DNA of 64,000 bases from Bacillota bacterium. Its GTDB lineage: Bacteria > Bacillota > Clostridia > Christensenellales > CAG-138. The number at the start of each line of letters is the position of its first letter. Positions within the stretch are counted from its first letter, which is position 1. The notes under the pieces are model-generated. The model did not search any database. It had not been told where the DNA came from and saw only the letters and a list, made by a program, of their open reading frames with translations. Below are positions 32,994 to 40,287 of this stretch, piece by piece. A program made the position numbers and the translations under genes. The DNA lies in NCBI GenBank assembly GCA_023390655.1, contig JAEWCL010000014.1, forward strand, positions 124,001-188,000, written 5' to 3'.

Positions 32994-33911
32994 CTATTCC
33001 TTGACGTAGGGGATGGCGCTGGAAGCAGGCTTGTTGCTCTTGCGGATCAGGCCACACAACGCCAATATGGTAATGAGATAAGGCAGCATCACGAGGAACT
33101 GGAACGGGATGCCGGTATCAAGCGCCATCAGCTGGAATTTTAGAGCGTTGCTTACACCGAACACGAGTGCAGCGCCCATCACGCCAACCGGCGTGTAGTT
33201 GCCGAATACCACCGCGGCAAGCGCCATGAAGCCGCCACCCGCGATCATGTTTTCTGTAAAGAAGCTCATCTGCCCCATGGAGACAAAGCATCCGCCAAAT
33301 GCCGCCATCACGCCGCTGTAGAGGATGCTCATATAGCGCGTACGCGTCACATTGATGCCCACGGTATCGCAGGCGCGCGGGTTTTCGCCGACGGCGCGCA
33401 GCTTGAGGCCCGTGTTGGTGCGGAACATCACAAACCAGGCGATGGGGATAAGCAAAAACGCGATATAGACCGGCACTGGCTGGTTAAAAAGCACATCGCC
33501 CAGCACGGGGATTTTGCTTAGTCCAGGAAGAGCCAGCGGAGCGAACGACTCGATCTTCGGCGGGCTGGTGCTTGCGCCGAACATCGCGCGGTTTACCGTA
33601 ATGGTAAGGCCGGACGCCAAGATATTCAGGCCCGTGCCGATAACGGTCTGGTCCGCCTTTACCGATACGGTAAAGAAGGCGAATATGGCCGCGAACAGCA
33701 CGCAGATGAGCATGGCGAACAGAAGGCCAAGCCATACGGAACCGAATATGTAGGAACCGATGACGCCTGTTAAAGCGCCGATGAGCATCATGCCCTCAGT
33801 ACCGATGTTGACAATGCCCGCCCGCTCGCTGAACACGATGCCGAGCGCCGCAAGCAAAATCGGCGTGGAAAGCATAATGACGGAAGAAAGAAAGCCTACA
33901 AGGTTATCCAT
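32994..33911 (-). CDS. ABC transporter permease of the BMP-type importer (NupQ-like)
   Basis: A 305-residue permease of the branched-chain/BMP family: MLSTPILLAALGIVFSERAG and IVNIGTEGMMLIGALTGVIG at the N-terminus, then NPRACDTVGINVTRTRY in the cytoplasmic coupling loop. ATG 33911 starts 1 base after the stop of the preceding permease gene. The GAGGGGG ribosome site lies inside the preceding gene, and a TTG 9 bases upstream is less likely. It forms a heterodimeric channel with the permease encoded at 33913-35034. Confidence 0.92.
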   Translation of the reverse strand: MDNLVGFLSSVIMLSTPILLAALGIVFSERAGIVNIGTEGMMLIGALTGVIGSYIFGSVWLGLLFAMLICVLFAAIFAFFTVSVKADQTVIGTGLNILASGLTITVNRAMFGASTSPPKIESFAPLALPGLSKIPVLGDVLFNQPVPVYIAFLLIPIAWFVMFRTNTGLKLRAVGENPRACDTVGINVTRTRYMSILYSGVMAAFGGCFVSMGQMSFFTENMIAGGGFMALAAVVFGNYTPVGVMGAALVFGVSNALKFQLMALDTGIPFQFLVMLPYLITILALCGLIRKSNKPASSAIPYVKE

Positions 33912-33912
33912 T

Positions 33913-35034
33913 TTACGCAACCCCCTCGTCCGGTATGGGTTTGGTCGGGTCGGAGGGGCCCTGCGTCTTCACGCAATCCCTGCGCGCCCTGAATTGGAAC
34001 ATGGAGCGCCCGGCGATGAAGAGGATGATGAGCGCCTGTACAACCAGCACCACGGAAGAGCTGACATCGGTAAGCGTCTGCATCTTCAGGGAGCCGGACT
34101 GCAATCCGCCGAACAGCACGCCTGAGAGCAGGATGCCCAGAGGATTGTTGCTGCCCATGAGCGCCACGGCAATGCCGGTGAAACCGTAGGTAATGGAGAA
34201 GGAGGTCAGCATCAGCCGGAACTGGATGCCGATGATTTCCACACATCCGCCCAGGCCCGCAAAGCCGCCCGCGATGAACATGGACAAAAGCGTTGAACGG
34301 TTGATGCTCATGCCGGCGTAGGAACCCGCAGTGGGGTTGAGACCCACAACGCGCATTTCAAAGCCCTTTGTGGTCTTCCACAGGAAGAAATAGTAGAAGA
34401 AGAGCGCCAACACCATCAGCATCAGCCCCCAGTGCAGGCGGGAAGTGCCTTCAAACAGCTTGGGCAGCTGCGCGCTCTCAAAAATCGGCGCAGACTGCGG
34501 ATAAGAGGTCGAAGCGCTGTCCCGCAACGGCCCTGTTACCGCATAATCGATGATGCTGATCGCCACATAGTTGAGCATGATGGTGGTGATCAGCTCACTT
34601 GCGCCAAAGCGGATTTTCAGCGCCGCGACGATTATGCCGTAAAGCGCTCCGCCAACAAAGCCGGCAAGTAATGTAAGCGGCAGGTGCAAGAGCATGGGCA
34701 GGTTGGGAAAGCTCACACCCACAATGGTCGCTAAAAGTGCGCCCATGCGGAACTGGCCTTCCGCGCCCAGGTTGATAATGCCGCACCGCCGGGCAATGGC
34801 AAAGCTTAAAGCGGTGAAGATGAAGGGGATGGCCTTGACAATTGTCTCGTCCCACGCCTTCACGTTGCCGAAAGCGCCCTTGAGCATCGCTGCATAGGCT
34901 TCCATCGGCGTACTATTGGATGTAAAAATAATGACGATGCTTCCGATCAGAAGCGAGGTGATCAACGCGATGACAGGGAAGTAAAGATCTTTTAAAAAGG
35001 AAAGCAAGCGTTTAGCGAGGCTGCTGATAGCCAT
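33913..35034 (-). CDS. ABC transporter permease of the BMP-type importer (NupP-like)
   Basis: A 373-residue permease, longer than its partner, with an N-terminal cytoplasmic/anchor extension (LAKRLLSFLKDLYFPVIALI). It has the family block ALSFAIARRCGIINLGAEGQ and, in the coupling loop, VVGLNPTAGSYAGMSINRS. About ten hydrophobic segments are visible. AGGAGGATCACG precedes the ATG. Together with the neighbouring permease, the ATPase and the BMP lipoprotein it makes a complete importer of the kind that takes up nucleosides or purines in Bacillus, lactococci and spirochetes. Confidence 0.92.
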   Translation of the reverse strand: MAISSLAKRLLSFLKDLYFPVIALITSLLIGSIVIIFTSNSTPMEAYAAMLKGAFGNVKAWDETIVKAIPFIFTALSFAIARRCGIINLGAEGQFRMGALLATIVGVSFPNLPMLLHLPLTLLAGFVGGALYGIIVAALKIRFGASELITTIMLNYVAISIIDYAVTGPLRDSASTSYPQSAPIFESAQLPKLFEGTSRLHWGLMLMVLALFFYYFFLWKTTKGFEMRVVGLNPTAGSYAGMSINRSTLLSMFIAGGFAGLGGCVEIIGIQFRLMLTSFSITYGFTGIAVALMGSNNPLGILLSGVLFGGLQSGSLKMQTLTDVSSSVVLVVQALIILFIAGRSMFQFRARRDCVKTQGPSDPTKPIPDEGVA

Positions 35035-35075
35035 CGTGATCCTCCTTCGTGGTTGTCTTCCGGAGGATAGGATAA

Positions 35076-35142
35076 CTCCGGCCGCTTAAGAAGCAGCAGC
35101 CGGAGCGTCCTTATCCGAAACTGCGGCCGGGATTACCCGGCC
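35076..35142 (-). other. Two hairpins between the BMP lipoprotein gene and the permease genes
   Basis: GGCCGGG (35125-35131) pairs with CCCGGCC (35136-35142), and CTCCGGC (35076-35082) pairs with GCCGGAG (35099-35105). No T-run is present. They probably protect the 3' end of the receptor mRNA or reduce downstream expression. Confidence 0.5.
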
Positions 35143-35162
35143 CTATGATCAATTAGAAAGGC

Positions 35163-36212
35163 TTAGTCGAGGGTAATGGTGATTTCGCCGGCGGCGAGCT
35201 TCTTATAGATGTCTTCGAGCTGAGTCTTGGCTTCCGCAGGAACCTCAATGTAATAGTCGCCGATGTAGACAACGCCCTGCGCCGCGCCCATCTTGAGGAC
35301 CTGATCGGAGATCGTGCCTTCCAAGTATGCCTTGTAGGCAGCTTCATACGCAATGGAGGTATCCTTTACGATCGCAACGACGGCAGCGTCGGGCGCTACG
35401 GTTTCCTGGTTGAGACCGGAACCGATGCCTTTGACTTTACCTTCCTGCGCGGCTTCCATTACGCCCAGGGAAGCTTGGTTCGCCATGGGAGCAAGAACGT
35501 CCGCACCCTGGCCGATGAAGGATTTTGCAAGTTCTTTCGCGGCGTTGACATCGTCAAAGCTGCCGGTGTTGTTGGAGAGGATTTTGATGGAGGGGTCGAC
35601 ATACTTGACGCCCTGCTCAAAGCCCTTGCCGCCGTTTTTGATGGGCTGGATTTCGAGGCCGCCGATGAAGCCGACGGTCTTGCTTTGTGTCAGAAGCGCC
35701 GCAAGAGCGCCCATGAGGAAGCCCTGCTCGGCGTCCTGGATGGCGAAGGAAGATGCGTTTTCAGAAACCACACCGGAGTTGATGAAGAAGAACTGGGTGT
35801 CGGGATACTCGGTCGCAGTCGCGGCACCGGCATCCGCATAGCTGTTGGTGGACAGGAAGATGACGTCATAGCCTTCATCGCCAAACGTACGGATGGCATC
35901 GGCCACGGAAGAAGCGGGCGTGTTTTCTACATACTTGACTTCAGCGCCCAGGGCTTCAATCTTCATGAGGCCGTTGTAGGCGGTGGCGTTCCAGCTCATG
36001 TCGGAAATTGCGCCTTCGAGAATCAGGGCAACCTTGGGTTTTTTAGCCGGAGCTTCCGCGGGGGTTTCCGGTTGGGCAGCCGGAGCTTCCGTGTTCGCCG
36101 CGGGGGCTTCCGTAGCCTGGGGCGCGGGGGTGGAGGGAGCGCAACCGGCGAGCGCTGCGAATACCATCAGAAGAGACAGGATAAGGGCCATGGTTTTGAC
36201 GTGGTTCTTCAT
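35163..36212 (-). CDS. BMP-family substrate-binding lipoprotein (purine/nucleoside receptor)
   Basis: A 349-residue lipoprotein of the Bmp/PnrA family. Lipobox LAGC gives lipidated Cys24, followed by a Pro/Ala/Glu-rich tether to about residue 58. The receptor domain starts at KVALILEGAISDMSWNATAY and contains YDVIFLSTNSYADAG, AEQGFLMGALAALLTQSK, VGFIGGLEIQPI and GADVLAPMANQASLGVMEAA. PnrA-type proteins bind purine nucleosides. A location beside the xanthine dehydrogenase and the selenium hydroxylase genes suggests purines or purine-like bases as substrate (inference). First gene of a four-gene operon. Confidence 0.9.
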   Translation of the reverse strand: MKNHVKTMALILSLLMVFAALAGCAPSTPAPQATEAPAANTEAPAAQPETPAEAPAKKPKVALILEGAISDMSWNATAYNGLMKIEALGAEVKYVENTPASSVADAIRTFGDEGYDVIFLSTNSYADAGAATATEYPDTQFFFINSGVVSENASSFAIQDAEQGFLMGALAALLTQSKTVGFIGGLEIQPIKNGGKGFEQGVKYVDPSIKILSNNTGSFDDVNAAKELAKSFIGQGADVLAPMANQASLGVMEAAQEGKVKGIGSGLNQETVAPDAAVVAIVKDTSIAYEAAYKAYLEGTISDQVLKMGAAQGVVYIGDYYIEVPAEAKTQLEDIYKKLAAGEITITLD

Positions 36213-36828
36213 TTCTCTTTCTCCTTCAAGAAATATTATTCAGGGCAACACGTTACTAAGAAATCCGCGTTTCCCGCTGAACCAACATAGCTTGTACCAA
36301 AAATATCAGAAAGGACGTTTGATGCGTCGGAACTCCCGGACGTTTGCTCCAGTGTATCATACGGTATTGTAAATTTCCATAATTTTTTTTTGGCAACAAA
36401 AAAATTTTAATGCTGCCATTTTCCGAAATATCGCGCCCGGTGCGTCTCCATAAAAAATGGCAGAATATACGCAAAAGATGCACCGGATATTTGGAATTGT
36501 AACATAGATACGATGAATCCGCCATGTTTTTTGGAAAAACGGAAATACCAAAAGATATTCCTATAAGCAATATTAATGTTCGGGTTTTCGCGATATGTAC
36601 GTTTTTTGCCGCGGGAATCGCGGGCGGAGCGTCTCTTGCACGTGAGAAAAAACTGTGGAATAATAAGCGCAGATCATAGATAACGCTTCTGCATAGCGTA
36701 TTTTCAGATGTGGCATGCTTTACAGAAACACTGGGATTTGACTTTCCGATCTTAAGTGAGACACAAGAGAATTGAATGACGCCTCAAAACAGAATTATAG
36801 AACGACACCCTTAAGGGAGGAAACAAAT
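36213..36828. other. Divergent intergenic region, purine importer / xanthine dehydrogenase
   Basis: About 616 bases without a credible gene. The left part carries two GGACGTTTG direct repeats (listed separately) in the importer leader. A weak minus-strand promoter (TTGCCA 36396-36391, 19-base spacer, TACAAT 36371-36366) may serve the importer. The middle is AT-rich. I compared the importer leader with the purine riboswitch consensus and found no match. A possible -35 for the dehydrogenase (TTGACT, 36738-36743) has no good -10. Confidence 0.5.
36313..36346. repeat. Direct repeat in the leader of the purine importer operon
   Basis: GGACGTTTG occurs at 36313-36321 and 36338-36346, a 25-base offset (CAAACGTCC on the transcribed strand). 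It may be an operator pair, or part of an RNA structure. Confidence 0.4.
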
Positions 36829-39387
36829 ATGTCCGCTTTTTTCGTAAATGGCGTAATGCACACGGTGGATGCGTCCAAGCGGCTGATTTATTATCTGCGT
36901 GACGACCTTGGGCTGACTTCCGTCAAGGACGGATGTACGGAAGGCGCTTGCGGCACCTGCATGGTGCTTGTAGAAGGAAAGGCGCAGAAGGCGTGCGTGC
37001 TCAAAACCGATAAGCTTGACGGCAAAAGCATTGTTACGGTAGAAGGCCTCACCCCGCGCGAGCGGGCGGTCTACGCCTATGCGTTTTCAGAAGCCGGCGC
37101 CGTACAGTGCGGGTTTTGTACGCCCGGCATGGTGATCAGCGCAAAAGGATTGCTTGACACGACGCTTACGCCCACCCGCGAACAGGTCAAAGAGGCGATC
37201 AAGAACAACATCTGCCGCTGCACCGGCTATAAAAAGATAGAGGACGCCGTGCTTCTCGCGGCGGAGCTGTTCCGCACGGATGCGGAAATCCCCGAGCGTA
37301 CGTTTACGGGCCATGCGGGGGAAAGCATGCACCGCGTGGACGCAAAAGACAAGGCGCTGGGTACCGCCATCTATGCGGACGATGTTTACATGGAAGGTAT
37401 GCTCTACGGCGCCGCAAAACGCAGCGCGTATCCGCGGGCAAAGGTGCTTGCAATCCATACCGATGCCGCAAGGGCGCTCGATAAGGTGCACGCCGTGCTG
37501 ACCGCAGCCGATATCCCGGGTGAAAGCAAGATCGGCCATATCAAGAAGGATTGGGATGTCCTCACCCCCGTGGGTGGCATCACCCATTACCTTGGCGACG
37601 CCGTGGCGCTTGTGGCGGCGGAAGACCGGGAGACGCTGGAGGCGGCGCTTGCCCTGATAGAAGTGGACTATGAAGAACTGGAGGCTGTGCTTACGGCGCA
37701 GCGCGCCCTTGAGGAGGACGCGCCCCTTGTACATGAAGGCGGCAATCTCCTGTTTGAGCAGAAACTTGCGCGCGGCGACGCGGATGAGACCATCAAAAAC
37801 AGCAAATATGTGGTAACCAACCACTACAGCGTGCCCTTTACCGAGCATGCGTTTTTAGAGCCGGAATGCGCGGTCGCCTACCCGGAAGGGGACGGGTTCC
37901 GCATCATCAGCGCGGACCAGGGTATTTACCAGACCCAGCACGAGTGTGCGGATATGCTCAATATCCCGCACGAAAAGGTGCGCGTTACCGCGGCCATGGT
38001 GGGCGGCGGCTTTGGCGGCAAGGAAGATATGAGCGTGCAGCATCATGCGGCGCTGCTGTCTTACCACACCAAGCGTCCTGTCAAAGTCAAGCTCAAGCGC
38101 CAGGAAAGCATACTGGTGCACCCCAAGCGCCACGCGATGGAAATGGACTTTACCACGGCCTGCGATGAAAATGGGTATCTGACGGCCATGAAGGCGGTGC
38201 TTATCTCCGATACCGGCGCGTACGCCTCCTTGGGCGGACCCGTGCTACAGCGCGCCTGCACGCACGCGGCGGGCCCCTACAACTACCAGGTGATAGACAT
38301 TTTGGGCCGCGCCATGTATACGAACAACCCGCCGGGCGGCGCGTTCCGCGGCTTTGGCGTAACGCAGAGCTGCTTTGCGACGGAATGCAACCTCAACCAG
38401 CTTGCGGAGCTTGTTGGGATTTCTCCGTTTGAAATCCGCTACCGCAACGCCATCCGCCCGGGGCAGGTGCTGCCCAACGGCCAGATTGCGGATGAGACCA
38501 CGGCATTGATCGAGACGCTCGACGCCGTACGGCCGTATTATGAAGCGAACCCCAAGGCCGGCATCGCCTGCGCGATGAAAAACAGCGGCTTGGGCGTGGG
38601 TATTCCCGATACGGGACGCAGCCGCATTGAGGTAAAAGACGGCAAGGTGCGCTTACACAGCAGCGCCGCCTGCATCGGCCAGGGCATGGGCACCATTCAG
38701 GTACAGATGTTCTGTGAGACCACGGGCCTGACGCCCGACCGTGTGACGTATGAAGCGCCGGATACCGCGCTTGCTCCGAATTCCGGCAATACGACCGCTT
38801 CCCGGCAGACCTTGTTTACAGGCGAGGCCGTGGTGCGCGCGGCGCGCGCGCTCAAAGAAGCGATGGAGGAGGAAGGCTCGCTCGAAGCGCTTGAAGGCCG
38901 CTCCTTCTATGGAGAGTATACCGGCGTTACCGATAGGATCGGGGAACAGAAAGACAATCCCGTGAGCCATATTGCCTACGGCTATGCGACGCACCTTGTG
39001 GAACTGGATGAAGACGGCCTGCTCTCCCGCGTAGTCGCGGCGCATGACGTTGGCCGGGCCATCAATCCCGTTGCGGTGGAAGGGCAGATCGAAGGCGGCG
39101 TTGTGATGAGCCTGGGGTATGCGCTGACGGAGGACTTCCCGCTTGTTAACGGCAAGCCCACGGCAAAGTTCGGCACGCTCGGCCTGTTCAAAGCCGACAA
39201 GGTGCCCAAGATCGTTTCGGAGATCATTGAAAAGGGCGACGGAAAGCTTGCCCACGGCGCAAAGGGTATCGGCGAAATCTGCTCCATCCCCACGCCGCCC
39301 GCCGTACAGCTCGCCTATTACAACCGGGACGGCATCTTCCGCACCAAACTCCCGCTCGAAAGCACGGCGTACAGCAAAAAGAAATAA
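36829..39387 (+). CDS. Selenium-dependent xanthine dehydrogenase, fused [2Fe-2S] and molybdenum subunits
   Basis: An 852-residue molybdenum hydroxylase. Residues 1-155 carry two [2Fe-2S] domains: plant-type ligands Cys36, 41, 44 and 56 (CTEGACGTC) and helical-domain ligands Cys94, 97, 129 and 131 (CGFCTPG, CRCTGY). Residues about 165-850 are the molybdopterin part: MHRVDAKDKALGTAIYADDV, FTEHAFLEPECAVAY, MVGGGFGGKEDMS, NPPGGAFRGFGV, ACIGQGMGTIQVQ and, near the end, AKGIGEICSIPTPPAVQ with the conserved catalytic glutamate. There is no FAD domain. This two-part architecture is that of the selenium-dependent XDH family, whose cofactor carries a labile selenium. AAGGGAGGAAACAAAT precedes the ATG. 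It lies at the head of the SDMH gene block and probably oxidises xanthine or hypoxanthine. Confidence 0.88.
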   Translation: MSAFFVNGVMHTVDASKRLIYYLRDDLGLTSVKDGCTEGACGTCMVLVEGKAQKACVLKTDKLDGKSIVTVEGLTPRERAVYAYAFSEAGAVQCGFCTPGMVISAKGLLDTTLTPTREQVKEAIKNNICRCTGYKKIEDAVLLAAELFRTDAEIPERTFTGHAGESMHRVDAKDKALGTAIYADDVYMEGMLYGAAKRSAYPRAKVLAIHTDAARALDKVHAVLTAADIPGESKIGHIKKDWDVLTPVGGITHYLGDAVALVAAEDRETLEAALALIEVDYEELEAVLTAQRALEEDAPLVHEGGNLLFEQKLARGDADETIKNSKYVVTNHYSVPFTEHAFLEPECAVAYPEGDGFRIISADQGIYQTQHECADMLNIPHEKVRVTAAMVGGGFGGKEDMSVQHHAALLSYHTKRPVKVKLKRQESILVHPKRHAMEMDFTTACDENGYLTAMKAVLISDTGAYASLGGPVLQRACTHAAGPYNYQVIDILGRAMYTNNPPGGAFRGFGVTQSCFATECNLNQLAELVGISPFEIRYRNAIRPGQVLPNGQIADETTALIETLDAVRPYYEANPKAGIACAMKNSGLGVGIPDTGRSRIEVKDGKVRLHSSAACIGQGMGTIQVQMFCETTGLTPDRVTYEAPDTALAPNSGNTTASRQTLFTGEAVVRAARALKEAMEEEGSLEALEGRSFYGEYTGVTDRIGEQKDNPVSHIAYGYATHLVELDEDGLLSRVVAAHDVGRAINPVAVEGQIEGGVVMSLGYALTEDFPLVNGKPTAKFGTLGLFKADKVPKIVSEIIEKGDGKLAHGAKGIGEICSIPTPPAVQLAYYNRDGIFRTKLPLESTAYSKKK

Positions 39388-39391
39388 AAAA

Positions 39392-39413
39392 GAAAGCCCC
39401 GCAAGGGGCTTTC
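39392..39413 (+). terminator. Terminator-like hairpin after xanthine dehydrogenase
   Basis: GAAAGCCCC pairs with GGGGCTTTC around GCAA. Only a weak T content follows. It stands 4 bases after the stop codon. Confidence 0.6.
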
Positions 39414-39429
39414 CACCACAACTATTTAT

Positions 39430-39474
39430 TACCCATTAGCCATTACCCGTTAGCCATAGCCATTAGCCATTACC
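39430..39474. repeat. Short tandem array of ATTAGCC/ATTACCC units
   Basis: About 45 bases made of variants of a 6-7 base unit (CCATTAGCCATTACCC, TTAGCCATAGCCATTAGCC). It lies between the xanthine dehydrogenase terminator and the 3' end of the convergent mocA-like gene. No function is evident; slippage-generated sequence is likely. Confidence 0.7.
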
Positions 39475-39478
39475 CCGC

Positions 39479-40072
39479 TCACGGCGTCCGCATCAGTTCG
39501 GAAAGCGTGTGCTCCGTATCGATATCGATCAGTTCCCGCACATCTTCCACATGGTAGCACAAAATGCGGTCCTCATGTGCCTTGATGACGACAACGCCGC
39601 CCATATCCCCGGTGAGCGCAAGCAGTTCTTCGTTGAATTCCCGCGGGAAAATGCAGGGGTTGCCGCGCCTGCCCTCGTGCCCTGCAATGACGATGCGGTC
39701 CGGATGCGCGCGGTAAAGCGCAACCACATTCTGAATGGTCTCTTGGCGCAGCATGGGCTGGTCGGCCACCAGGAACAGCAGCGCGTCCATATCCAAAAGC
39801 GCCTCGATCCCGATGCGGATGGTGTTGGAAAGCCCCTTTTCCGGTTCCTGGTTGATTTTCACTACAAATCCCCGGCTTCTTGCCATTTCTGCGATTTCCG
39901 GGTACTGGGTCACAACGACGACGCTCGAAAAAATTTCGGAAGGGATGACGTTTAGCGCATGTTCCGCCATTGTCAGTCCGTCAAACGTAACGGAAAGCTT
40001 GTTGCTGCCAAACCGGCGCGAATTTCCCGCAGCCATGAGTATGCAGCCGATACGAAGCGTGGATTCTTCCAT
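39479..40072 (-). CDS. Molybdenum cofactor cytidylyltransferase-like nucleotidyltransferase (MocA-type)
   Basis: A 197-residue GT-A-fold nucleotidyltransferase. The signature is CILMAAGNSRRFGSNKLSV (AAGxSxRFGxxK). VADQPMLRQETI contains the metal-binding DQP motif, and GHEGRRGNPCIFPREF and DMGGVVVI are substrate-binding blocks seen in MocA/MobA-like proteins. MocA attaches CMP to molybdopterin to form the dinucleotide cofactor used by xanthine dehydrogenase family enzymes. A member of this family is part of selenium-dependent hydroxylase loci. AAAGGAGGCCGCCC precedes the ATG. It is convergent to the xanthine dehydrogenase and divergent from the second hydroxylase. Confidence 0.87.
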   Translation of the reverse strand: MEESTLRIGCILMAAGNSRRFGSNKLSVTFDGLTMAEHALNVIPSEIFSSVVVVTQYPEIAEMARSRGFVVKINQEPEKGLSNTIRIGIEALLDMDALLFLVADQPMLRQETIQNVVALYRAHPDRIVIAGHEGRRGNPCIFPREFNEELLALTGDMGGVVVIKAHEDRILCYHVEDVRELIDIDTEHTLSELMRTP

Positions 40073-40102
40073 GGGCGGCCTCCTTTGTGAATTCCTACCT
40101 TG

Positions 40103-40132
40103 AGTATACCCGTGTTTTCGCGTGCAAATCAA
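40103..40132 (-). promoter_or_regulatory. Probable promoter of the mocA-like gene
   Basis: On the minus strand TTGATT (40132-40127), an 18-base spacer, TATACT (40108-40103), 31 bases before the ATG. Confidence 0.45.
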
Positions 40133-40232
40133 ATATTTGGTGCTACAAAAGCCGGGGCTGTTACGCGCCATACGCGCGCGTTATATATAAAATAGGATAG
40201 CGTGGTTACTAGGTTTTTGCTATAAAGAATGT

Positions 40233-40238
40233 TATAAT
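40233..40238 (+). promoter_or_regulatory. -10 element before the three-subunit hydroxylase operon
   Basis: A perfect TATAAT lies 50 bases before the start codon. The corresponding -35 (TAGGTT, 40210-40215) is poor, which would suit an activated promoter. Confidence 0.4.
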
Positions 40239-40287
40239 CAAAAAATGTAAGCGGCCAAAAAAATCTGTTAGCTTGGAGGGTTGGCGT

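Noticed and set aside
36285..36375. Purine riboswitch in the leader of the BMP importer operon
   Set aside because: A GGGAGTTCC stretch is suggestive, but the conserved junction sequences (TTTCTAC and CCGTAAA-type loop) are missing and no P1 helix could be built.
36256..36570. A 104-residue minus-strand open frame in the divergent region
   Set aside because: No ribosome site and AT-rich random composition; it covers the likely promoter and operator of the importer.
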